A stretch of 64,000 nt of DNA from Trema orientale (Eukaryota > Streptophyta > Magnoliopsida > Rosales > Cannabaceae): the NCBI GenBank assembly GCA_002914845.1, contig JXTC01000029.1:499767-563766 (forward strand), given 5' to 3'. A program made the translations under genes and the position numbers. Shown piece by piece: positions 1-11,800 of this stretch. The notes below the pieces were generated by a model. It was not told where the DNA came from, made no database searches, and saw nothing but the letters and a program-made list of their open reading frames with translations. Every line of letters starts with the position of its first letter. Positions within the stretch are counted from its first letter, which is position 1.

Positions 1-720
1 GATTAATTAGTATGACATGTACTTAATTAAGACAAAACAGAAGATAATTGGGTTATACCATTAGAATGCACAGCAGAAAGGGTCGTCACAACACTTTCAC
101 GTGTCGAAACAAGATAGGCGGTTGTAATAAGAACAACTCTTCCTACGTATTTCGACAAGATTGGCGGTTGCAAGGATGACTCACTTAGTGTGCAGCAGAA
201 ATAAAATAATATTGAAAGTTGACGGAGGCGAATAAACCGACCATATTGTCAACTGAAGACTGGATGTAATATAATAATACAATAAATAAATAGACAGGAA
301 TTTAAATATTACTAGTTGACTGAGGCGAATAAACTGACCATGGCGTCAACCAGAAGTTAGCAACAGAAATAAAGTGCAGAAAAATAAATAGTTAAAAAAC
401 TGACGAAGGCGATACCGTCCATATGCCAGTTTTAGTTAATTAGAGGGGTTAGAATTACGAGGCGGTAAGTCCAGCCATATCATCGTAAATAATAATAAAT
501 GACTGAAATTAAAGTGCTGAAATTTAAATACAGCGGTGTGACCGGTTGCAGGGGAAAACAACACAGATCACTAAATAAATGCGCACAATAATTAAAAGGG
601 GAGCAAAGTAACCGATTGCACTTAAGGCAGCAATACAGATTACTTTACAGGGAAGGGGAAGCGTAGTAACTGATTGCACTTAGAGCAGCAATACAAATTA
701 CTCGCCAAGGTAGAGATATA
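1..720. repeat. Diverged tandem array of short hairpin units
   Basis: This stretch repeats a 60-100 base unit made of an AT-rich spacer (themes like aacagaaataaagtgcag) and a short imperfect palindrome. Seven palindromes have exact arms: 217-223/248-254, 315-320/345-350, 396-402/427-433, 455-460/483-488, 538-541/568-571, 605-611/640-646 and 665-669/698-702. The first four share a 22-24 base loop with GGCG near the left and CCAT near the right. The last three share a different 26-28 base loop containing TTGCA. The arm sequences differ between units but always pair. No gene is seen. It could be the leader or terminal part of an old retroelement, because a minus-strand TATA-like site lies at 1473-1482. 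Confidence 0.5.
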
Positions 721-1860
721 TATATAAATATAAATATAAAATGTAGAGAGCACGAAACCTCGAACTTGTGCTACAGGTCAAGCACGAGATTGTGGAGAAT
801 AGCTCGGTACCCAAAAATCACTGTAACATATAATATGTGATGATAATAATAATGGAGATATGTATGAATGTGTATATAGATGTATATATATATATATGTG
901 TATACGTGTATTTATATATGTGCAAATAGAAATAAAAAAAAATAACTTGGAGATGGTGATGGGTGTTGGAACCGAAAAAGATGAGAGGTGTATATATATA
1001 GAAAGAAAGAGAAAGTAAAGAAGCTTTGGTCTGTATATATAGGAATTAATGGTGATAGCCAAAATGGCAGGAGATGGTGTTTATGATGTGATGTTAGGTG
1101 ATGGAGAAGATTAGTACGAGAAGAAGAATAGATGAAATAGAAGGAGAAAAGTAGTATGGGCAAAGTGAGAATGAGAGAGAAAAGAAAGCCCAGTTGAAAG
1201 AAAGTGAAAGCTTGAGGCCCAAAAGGAAGATACACGAATTGATGTGTAGATGGAATTTAGTTGATGATGATGGTGGCGGTGGATGAAAGAAAGAGAGAGA
1301 GAACTGTTGTAAGAAAAAGAAAGAAAAGAAGGGCAAATTGTTTCAAATAAGCTGGTTTGACAACAAGCAAACAATAAATGAGCTGATTTGATAACAAGCA
1401 AAGCAATAAATGAGCTGATTTTTTTTTTACGAAAGTCGATCAGCTTCTCCCCATTGTCTGTCAAGACCAAGCCTTTATATAGGCAAAAGTCTCAAACGGC
1501 AATTGGCTAAATACTACCTAAAATATTTGGACAATTGACACATACTTGATAAGGTGTCATTATACTACACAGCCAACTTTAGATTTTGACACGTATGAAA
1601 GGAGTCAACTAATAGCTTGACACATGTCACTATTTTATTGGTTGCTCTAACAATAATTGTCTAATTGTTCCAATTCGGTGTTGACAAGTGGTCGAAAATG
1701 CTTCCAATTGGGGTGTTGACATCTTATCATAAATGGGGTCTTTAAATGGTCTTTTGCATCTTGTTGACGCCGCATAAATTTGGCAATTTTTCGATGAAAA
1801 ATTGACACGTCNCTTAATTGACCCCAAATTGCGTAATTATCACATTATTCGTGACTTAAT
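721..1860 (-). mobile_element. LTR-like sequence with minus-strand TATA motif (uncertain)
   Basis: No host gene is visible. Reading the minus strand there is a TATATAAAG-type box at 1473-1482 followed by purine/pyrimidine-rich leader-like sequence with runs of GAAAGAAAG and TA repeats. The layout (box, then a long untranslated stretch) resembles the promoter part of a plant LTR retrotransposon, but I could not find both element ends. Open frames here are low-complexity and are not credible genes. One N lies at 1812. Confidence 0.25.
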
Positions 1861-3464
1861 ATTTTTAGTTAGTGACTAATTATAAAAATTTGTCACACCC
1901 CAAAACAAAGGGTTTCAAAGGCTACCAGGCGTAGAGGGAATGTTAGCAATTTATACCATATTATAATTAACATATGAACAGGGTTCTGTTAGCTTAGACA
2001 TATATAGGAACAGGGTTCAGTTGAGAAATTGAACTTAATTTTACCAATCTACCATACATGTACATGACTGAGAAGAGGTCTTGAGAATCTCGACTGAATC
2101 ATGTTTATTTGATATTAAGCTTTAGTAGGTATATTTTATTATCTGTCAATAGCCATTACCTTGAATTATCTTGCATTACACAGATTGTTTTATTGTATAT
2201 TATAAAATTTCCACCCTATACTGTTTAATGTCTTATTCATTTTTTCTTTTTCCTTTTTGTGATGCATTTTCCAGATAGATTGCAGCAATCAATATCTTGA
2301 TTTCGAAAAATTTGCTTCCCATTTTGTCGCCTGTTGAACATCGTCATCCCCTTGATTTTTGTTCAGAGTTCTCTCTTGCCTGTCTCTAAATTGTTGTAAC
2401 TTTATGGTGTTCCCTATATTGTAAATCATTCTCTTTGTGACTCTTTAAGGCCATACCTCATGGCACAGATTCAGTCGAGATTCTTACTCTGCAACTCCAT
2501 TTGGCCTCTCATATTGTACCCGTGTCATTTGGCCTCTCATATTTGTATGTACCCGTGTCATTTGTTATGGAGGGTTTGTCTTACACTCTGATAAGATAGA
2601 AAATCAACATCACCAATCCAAAAGTCAATGAAAAAGAAAAATATATATTTTTTTATAATTGCTTTACATTACTCACCGGATTTGCTTTACAATTGCTTCA
2701 ATACTTCAAATTTTGGTTGTCTTCCGTGTTGTTCTTATTAATAAGAATGTGTGAAATTTTTCTTGTATGGTTAAAGTGCTAATTTCTTGAGTTGTGAACT
2801 ATTTAAAGTGATATTATTGTAGGTTATAAATTTCGTTTAAAATTTCATTTAGAGTGGTTCTTGAACATATTTAGTAGATTGTTGTAGATGGAACCTATAG
2901 AAAGTCATGATAATGTTCTTATTTGTTATTAGAAACTTTTGGATTCTATTTTTTTTTTTTTTTTATGGACATAATGAGTTATTGGAAGATGATCTTTATA
3001 TCTGTTTTAGGAACTTTTTTTTGTCAAAAATATACATATTCATCTATATATTTAGCTATGTATGAATGTATATATTCATCTATAAATCTATATATGAATA
3101 CATATAGAATACACATGGGTGTATATATGCATATATTATATATAAACATATAAATATACTTTAATATATATCCTATATATGTGTGTATAATTTAGATGTT
3201 TACTATTTTCAAGCTATATATTTCTTTTAATAAATTTGTTATTTCTTTTAGTAAATTTAAAAACAGAAAGTGAAAATAAAATTTGCCAATCATGTTACTA
3301 TTTTTTATTTTTAAAAATAGAAAGTGAAAACAAAATTTACCAATCATGTTTTTAGTTTTTAAAATTTGAAAATGGAAACAAAATTTTCATTTTCAGTTTT
3401 CGATTTTCGATTTTCGATTTTAAAAAACAAAAAACTGGAAGTGAATCCAAGCAGACCCTAAATA
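1861..3464. other. Gene-free spacer
   Basis: No gene recognised. Between 2495 and 2570 the phrase TTTGGCCTCTCATATT occurs twice with a period of about 35 bases. 3000-3200 is a (TA)-rich microsatellite zone. 3250-3440 repeats a theme AAAATAGAAAGTGAAAA and ends with GGAAGTGAATCCAAGC, which looks like the end of an old MITE. Confidence 0.4.
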
Positions 3465-4502
3465 GTCATATTAATCAATTACCAAATCTTAATAGTTATT
3501 CAACAGAGCTACCAACCATAAATATTCTGCGAATACACAATTATTCCTTTCCTTACTTTGTATGCTATCTAGACAAACGTCATAAATAACCTCTTTTCAT
3601 TAATTAATTAGCAAAAGCTTTAAGTAAAGAAAGACCTTAGGTTCATCTAGGCTATAATCACACAAACCTAGGTTACATTCCTCACTATAGACAACACCTC
3701 AAACGAGCATATCATCTATAACTTTGCTACTAATAAATTTAATCATGACAAACACCTAATTAGAACCCAGTAGTATATTTTCTTATCAATCATCTCAGTG
3801 GCCATCTCAAATAAAGGATAAGAACAATTGAACATAGAGGAACATAAACAATCCTAAAGCAAAGAATTGATAGATATATAGAATTTGAAAATCAAATAAC
3901 AATCACGTTAGAGTTTTGAAATCACCCTTAACTTAATTAGGGCCTAGTCTAGCATGTATACAAGAATGAATAAGAGAAACATTATGCTAGAAATAAATAA
4001 AAACTAAAGTGAAAGAAAGAAGAACGAAGGTGTGGTGGCTGTAATGGCTCCTAAGCTCTCCTCCTTGCTTTCTCTCGATTTTAATATTATATGGTGGCTC
4101 CTAGGTATCTAAGACTTTCTCTATCTGTAATAGAATATCCTATATATAGGTAATAGAGTGTAGAAGGCGTCTAGGTTAAGTCTTATCAAATAAGGTAACT
4201 TGGGCAGTTAAAAACTTGGCAAGTTGGTGGAAAATCAGTCTCTGGCGTTGGGGCACTGAATTTCTGGAGTATTATTTTTTTCTATGAAATCATGCCAGTG
4301 TCACGGCGCCAAACCCCTATTTAGCCTCAGTTTTCCTGCTTTGTCCAACTTCTCTTATTTTAGCCCGTTCTCGGCTCGTTTAAGCTTTTTTTCACTTTTT
4401 AACCTCCAAAAATAACACTATTAGTCTTAATATCATATAAAAACCAACAAAGTAATAGGAAATTACTATCATTTAGGTGTGAAATTAACAATTATTAAGG
4501 CA
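3465..4502 (-). mobile_element. Probable Ty3/gypsy-like LTR remnant, minus orientation
   Basis: Read on the minus strand this begins with TGCCTTAATAATTG at 4502, carries a TATA-type box (ctatatatagga) around 4140, and continues into leader-like sequence. GC-richer phrases such as GGCGCCGTGACACTGGC and GCCCCAACGCCAGAGAC resemble LTRs of plant gypsy elements. The left border is approximate and no paired LTR or internal genes are seen, so it is an old, fragmentary fossil. Confidence 0.35.
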
Positions 4503-4557
4503 TATTTCCCATTTTGCTTTCAAAATATATATATCCTAAAAAACTAGTGACATAGAG

Positions 4558-5433
4558 TTTTAAGAGAGAAAGGGTAGTCAAATATAGTAGATCTCTATCT
4601 TTTTTCTTCTTCTGCTGCCGACTACTTGGTGAGGGAAACCTCGGGAGGGGCTTCTTAGTGCCCCTCTCTCTGCCATCTCATCTCCTCTATCATCGTATTG
4701 TGTTGAAGCCATAGTGGTGCTCTAAGGTTTTCTTAGATCTGTAACCCATCGGAGGGGGAGATCTCTCTCTCCGGTAGGGATTTTTTTCTTTTCTTTTCTT
4801 TATTTTTTTTATTGTAATAAGTCATTCTTCTTATATGAAGGTTTATGTACCATAGGTCTAGTACTATAGATGTTTTTGTCCCACTTGATTCTAGATCTAT
4901 GTAGGTTTTGTTATTTTTTATGTTTTTTATTATTGTTTTGTGGATTTTCTTCCAAATCTGAAGCTTTGAGAGCCATATCTGTAAGATTTACTATATCCGG
5001 ATTCTACTATGGTGTCTACTGATAGATGCTAAGGGTTTGTTGTGGTATTTACTGATGAATGTCAGGGGTCTACTATGTCGTATACTATTATACTCTAAGG
5101 GTCTGTTGTGGCATTTACGGATGGACGCCAGGAAGCTGTTGTGGTGTTTACTGATGGACGCTTTAAAGGAGTGAAGGATAACTCTAAGGACTAGCTTGAA
5201 GCTTGTTGTCTCTAGAAGTGGTAGAATTTATTTTGTCTACTTTTTGCTGGACTGACTTACACACCTTAGTGGAATTTGTCTCACTTGTCAGTTGTAGGTT
5301 TGGATGTTATTGTTTTTTTCTCTTGATTAGGGTGCTCTTATGGACACTTTAGTTGTATTCATTGTATTTGATGGAGCCGTTTAATCGGTTGTTAATATAA
5401 TCTCTTGAGAAATTTCATTCCAAAAAAAAAAAA
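4558..5433 (+). mobile_element. Non-coding poly(A) retroposon, copy 1
   Basis: About 870 bases closely related along its length to 10465-11291. Both copies share a pyrimidine-rich 5' part, the phrase GAGGGGCTTC, a GGAG-rich block before a long T run, a 33-base minisatellite (five units here, about 5003-5163), a shared 3' block and a poly(A) tail (5422-5433). No protein is encoded. Tail and layout suggest a non-autonomous non-LTR retroposon or the 3' part of a LINE. Target repeats are not clear for this copy. Confidence 0.55.
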
Positions 5434-5872
5434 GAAATGGTAGTCGCAAACTTAGTCTGATTGTTGAGCTTAAATCTGTTATCTTTTTTTAATAAAAAGT
5501 ACAGGTCTCATGTATTGAGGTTATGGTTTGCATTAATTCCTAAAATCACAAAGTTGAAACTGGAATTTTACTAAAATGAATGCATTAATTACAGATTTTT
5601 GATATTTTCGTATATGAAAATTTTGATGCTTATACTAATTTTCGATGTTAGATTTGTTAGATCTGAATTTCTGGAAAACCATATACATAGAAGGGAAAAA
5701 AAGAAAAAGAAGAAAGTGCCTGTGTCCGAAAACCTCGAAAGAAAACAAGAAATAAACACATTTGAATATTATAAATTCTTCATTTTTCCAATTGGTCTGT
5801 CTTGCTTCAGTTGAATGATTTGATCACAAACACTTATTATTATTATTTTTTAATTAAAACAAACACTTATTA
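5434..5872. other. Spacer downstream of polygalacturonase copy A
   Basis: AT-rich sequence with no gene seen. It is the 3' flank and probable 3' UTR of the minus-strand gene ending at 5873. Confidence 0.4.
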
Positions 5873-8800
5873 TTAGCCCACGAAAGAGCACTTCTTGAAT
5901 TGAATATTCTCAATTGGCAAGATGTCTTTAGGAAAATCACAAGTTATAATCTTGTTTGTACCTTGGTCATGCAGAAGCTCACAGGTCTTTGGAACCACAC
6001 CACTTGAAATACCACTTACGTCCGTACAACTCCATTGCAATTTCTCTGCATTCTTAGCCAATCCAACTGTGACGTTGGAAATACATATTCCACTAAAAGG
6101 GTCACCAGAAATTCCATCCAACTGAGCTGCCATCCTCACATTCTCAGCAACCATGTCGCGGAAATTTATGTTTTGCACCAGAGGAAGAGCCTTATGGTCA
6201 TAACCATTATCCGGGTGTGTACTATAATTTCCTGTCATCAGAAATACATGTCTCATGGTTTTCAAGGTCATTCTTCTTATGAAAATGTCCTTCACGAATC
6301 CTCCTCGCCCGATTGAAGTCTTGATCCGAACTCCTGATTTTGTATTCTTCGCGACGAGGTCCTCCGCCCTCACATCCTGAATTCCGCCCGACATCTCACT
6401 GCCGAACGTGATCACGGCTTGTTGGGGAGATGTGCAAGTGAGGTGTCTGATTATGACATGTTTGGTTGGCATTCCAAATGCAATACCGTATTGGTCCCAT
6501 CCGCTCTTCAATGTCACACAATCGTCCCCAGAGACAATGTAACAATTCTCAATTCGGGCATTAGTGCATGAGTCTGTACAACATACATAAACATTATTGA
6601 TTAGCCTATACATATTTATTCCAATTTTTTTTCTACTATATAGTATAGATATAGTTGGGTTTAGGGTAATCCAAAATGAGTTTATTGAAAAGGTACCAAA
6701 CCTAGAAGTAAAAGTACTCATACTTTTCTTTGGTTGAGAATAATTTTCAGTGAATTAAAAAATATATATATTGAAAACAGAAGATAAAGAGATTATTAGG
6801 ATTCTAGAATCTTGACCTATATCAATTCCATCCGTATTTGGAGAATTTATTGGGGCGAGGATTGTAACGTCTTGAATAATAATATTACTGCATTAGATTA
6901 TGAAAATGAGGGTTAAAACAAGATTATACATTTTAAATGAATGATAATAGTGATAATAATTAAATGTAATTAGTTTACTAACAAAAGCAGAGTAAATTGG
7001 GACCGGAACCTGCTATAAACAGGATGAATGTTCCAAGATGGAGAGTTGACCAAAGTCAGATGAGAGATTTGAACATTCTCGGAATACATGAGTTCGATTA
7101 GGTATGGTCGGGTGTACTTTAGCACTCCACTACTGTGAAACTTTTTCCACCATAATTCACCTTGACCATCAATAGTGCCATTGTTCCCTGAAATGATTTC
7201 AATACAGACACTTCATATATTTTCACTAAATTAGTAGATATACTCATTATGGTAATTGATATACAACATAAAATAGACATCTTAAAATCAAGTGTCTAAA
7301 ACAAACGCTCACTCTAAATTTCCGGAATAGAAAGTCTTTAGAGTTCAAAAGGCCTAAAAGGGTTCCTAAGTGTTATGAGGATATTAGGCTAGACAAGGCC
7401 TGGTTAAGATCGATCTCAGCTAGGGGTGACAATCTGTGTCATGTCGTGTTTAACCTAATTAAATCGTGTCGTTAACAGGTTAACCTACGCATCACCTGTT
7501 TAATGAAAACGACGTGCAGATTGATGGGTCAAAACGTATATAAATAGTATAACTGTTAGTTTACTCGATTTTTTAGATTAAGTTTTACTGTAGTAAGAGA
7601 AACTAGTTCATTAGCTTTACGTTTTTTATTTTATCTGCAAGAAATTCATGAAAAAATATTTTTTTGAAAATAATTATTTAATATAATTTATCAAAAAATT
7701 ATTTAATCGTGTCAATTCGAGTCAATTCCGTGTCAAACAAGTTCAGTTAATCGTACGGGTTTCGAGTCGTGTTATCGTGTCATGACCCATATTGCCACCC
7801 CTAATCCCAGCTTTCATGTATATTACACAGTTAAAATGACTCAACAATTTTTCTTAGAAATCTAATTTGAAGTTAGGAGACTAATAGGAATAAATACATG
7901 TATATATATATGGTTGCCAATCCAATCCAGCAGGTATTTTTTTTTTTACATATATATAGGTATTTTTTTTTAGCCGTTGGATCATCATCTACTGGTGATC
8001 CAACGGCCATATATGAAGTGTATGAAAAGACGTACATCATTAATGCTATTTCTCTCTCTTACTTTTTAATATATAAGAGTGTGCAAGAAAAATTTTCATT
8101 GGCCAAAATGATACCTATGTATAAGTTTAAAAAAAAAAACCTACTGGATTGGTGCCCATATATATATATATATATGGATGATGTTTCAATAGAGATTTTT
8201 ATTTTTACTCCATAGATGGGTATTCTAATTTAGGCCATTGGATTTTAATCTAATGGCTAAAATAATATTCGAAGATTTACTTAAAAAAATTATTATAATT
8301 AATACATATATAAATATAGAAAATAATTTAAAATAAAAAAGATGGGTAACTTGATGANATAAGAAAATGAAACTAATAAAAGATACTTAATAATCCCAAA
8401 TCACTCTCAACTATCTTATTCATTGAAAAAAAAAAATATACACAATAAAAGATGTATAAATTTAAGTTGTTCACGCATAATTTTTTTTTTCAAACAAATT
8501 TTCTTTCAATATAGTTGTTTTATTTATTTATTTATAATTAAAGCCAGTTAATTCTTACCTTTACCTCCACATAACTTAACTTAGATAAACATGAAGAGAA
8601 CAAAAAAGAGGGACACTACAATTGAGACAAGGGAAATAATATAACGCTAGTGCTACCTGGTTAGTGCGTTGTTAAGTTCCCTTTTTTTTTTTTATTAAAA
8701 AGAGATGAAACAATTTTGGTTGAGTTTTATTTAACAATTTATTTTATGAAATGACTGCTATATAGTAGGTAACGGTGAAAATGAAATAAATAAAAAAGAA

Positions 8801-11800
8801 TTAGAAATTAATATAATTAATAAGATGACTCGTTATTGTAGGTTTATTTCTAAATTAGTCAAACTTATCCATCCATAGAGCAAAAACAAAAATACTCATT
8901 GAAAACTCACCCTATATATATATATACCTGTAATAATGACATCGGTGAGATTGGTTCCGAAGATAAGGCTGCTGAATCGTCCACCTTGTGTATTTCTTCG
9001 TCCACCGTAGGATGGTAAGGTTTCAATCACGGGCCATTCATTCTCATCCTACATAATAATTAACAGCTCAAAAATATGGTCCTAAAATAAAGCTATAAGA
9101 AGACGCATATTGGTTTTCAAAAGAAATATCTCTGCACCTCCATAACTAAATTAAACATTACCCCAAAAAAAAAAAAAATCTTTCTTTTCCTTTTATAAAA
9201 AACCAAGATTTTAAAAAGCAATACTGATCGTGGTGAGTCTCTTTTTCGACTTGGGCACTTTAACATTGGCAGTTACTTACAGTTCAAATTATGCCTAAAA
9301 ATCAAAATAAAGATTAGAACTTACACCAAGTAGGCAAGTAGACCAACTAATACTTCCTTTGTTGAATATGCAAGGTCCAAAATGATTTTATTAAAAAAAA
9401 AAAAAGCCGCTTAAAGCAAATTTGAACCCTTAAAAAAAATGATTTCTTATCATATGTGGGGGTAGGGGGTGAATCTATACGTTATCTCTTTAACAAGTTG
9501 GACCCCAAAGATATGTTCAGTCCTATATAGCCAAATTTCTTCGACTATAATCAAATACAAAATCAGAGAAAAATTCAAGTCGGTATTCGTCTTTAGTTGA
9601 ATGTGTTCAACTGTTCTTGAACAAGTTTGATAGGGTTCGAACTCTCATTTGCTACTTCAAATCTTATATGCATACTTAACCTTAATTAGGACACGGAACA
9701 TATAATGTCACTTTCTTTGTGTATAGAAGCCTAAAAATTTAAAAGCAACTTTATTAATACATAAATTACATTCAATGCAGTTTATCAATATATATGAAAT
9801 TTAAAATATCTCGAGTGTAAATTAGCTATGATACTGTCAAAGCTTAAATCTATATCTGAGAAATTAAATATGAAATTGGGAATTGTCTATACTCAAAATG
9901 TGCAAATGACGGAGATGAAAGGAAAACTCCAGAGTTCTTGAAGTAATGATTTGGTTTTAAAATCACCATTTGTTGTAATTATTAGCACTTAGAGGGAAAG
10001 AGAGATTAGGGAAATGAAGGAGAAGTTTCAACATAAAGGGAGAGGGATGTACAAGAAAACATCTGTACTTAAAAAAAATGAGTAAAAAACTAATAAGGGG
10101 TAGTTTTTGTGTAATCAATATTTTATGTGGCCCTCTTTTATTTTATTTTTTCCCCCCTCGTCTCAACCATATTTCCTAATTAACTCCTTATGAAACTCTC
10201 AAATTAAAAAAAAAAAAAAAACATTTCTCACCCATTTTTAAATATTCATTAGTTTCAAAAAAAAAATTATTTTTTACCTTTGTTTACTTCTCTCTCTTCT
10301 TAAGATTGTGATGTAAAATGTAGATAAAAATAATTCTGATATGAACATTAACGCATATAATTTTTAAGACATGAAGAAAAATATACTTTTTAAGATACAA
10401 AGTAAAATATACTTTTTAAGACACAAAGGAAAATAAGATATTAATCCTTAATATTGTATTATTTTAAAGGAAAAAACATGCTTTTAGAGAGAGAAAGTAG
10501 AGAGAGAATCTCTTTATTTTTCTGCTGCATAGTGAGTGATACCAGGGAGGGGCTTCCTCCTGCCCCTCTCTCCGCCATCTCCTCCCCTCTCTGAGCTAAA
10601 GTCTTGAAGTCACGATGGTGTTATGAGATTTTCTGAGGATTGTAACCCACTGGAGAGGAGATCTCTTAGATCTCTCTCTCCTATAAGGGTTTTTTTTTTT
10701 TTTTGTCTTTTTTTTTCTTAACAAAACTTTTCGTTCATGTGAATGCTATGTACCATAGATCTATTTTATGTACATGTTTATCCTACTAAATTTTAGATCT
10801 ATGTGAGTTTGGTTGTGATTTTTTATGTTTTTTGTTAGTATTTTGTGGGTTTTCTTCCAGATATCTAAAGCTTTGAGAGCTAGATCAGTAAGATTTACTT
10901 TATACTGTTAAGCGTCTACTGATGACGCCAGGAGCCTACTGTGGTATTTACTGATGGATGCTAAATATTTGTTGTGGTTTCTACTGATAGACGACAGAGG
11001 TCTGTGGTGAAGTTTATTGATGGATGCCTGAATGATAGCTCTAAGGATTGGCTTGGAGCTTACTATCTTTAGATGTGATGGAATTTTTTTAGTCTGCTTT
11101 TGCTAGGCTGACTCATGCATCTCTTTGAACTTTGTCCCGCTCTTTTCAGTTGTGGGGTTGATGTTATTGTTGTTGTTTCTCTTAGGTAGGGTGTTATTTT
11201 TTGACCCTTTATTTATATTTGATGTATTTAATAGAACCATTTTTATCAGTTTTAATATAATCCCTTGAGGAGTTTCATTCAAAAAAAAAAATCCTTACTA
11301 TTGTATAACTTGTATAAAGAGAATAAACACTTTTTTTTAAATAAATCTAATTAAAATAAAGAGAAAGAAAAAAGTCAACTTTAGACATATACATTTAATA
11401 GTGTTAATTGTTATACTATATTAGGGAATTTTGCATTTTGGTGCTAAATGTGTATTCATGTTCATTTCAAATGAGCCAACTGGGGTTAGCTCAGTTGGTC
11501 CAAGGTTTGAGAGTTGTGTGTGTGTGTTTGGGGGGGTCAGGGGTTCAAACCTTGGTAGCCCCACTTTTTTTTTAAAAAAAAATGTTCATTTCAAATGAAG
11601 ATATTTTTGTAAAATAAATATTTATTTAAATAGAAATGAGAGAAAAAAAAATGGCAATAAAGCCGCCTATAAGTTAATAAGATGATCTTATATTATTGTC
11701 TATAAGTTAATAAGATGATATTATATTATTATAAGTGGAAATAGAAGTTCTTATTTTTCCTCACGACACTTCTAGATATTATGGGTGTCTATTTTTGATA

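Noticed and set aside
778-1470. Several overlapping minus-strand frames with histidine-, serine- and phenylalanine-rich peptides
   Set aside because: They come from GAAA-type and TA-type low-complexity sequence, not genes.
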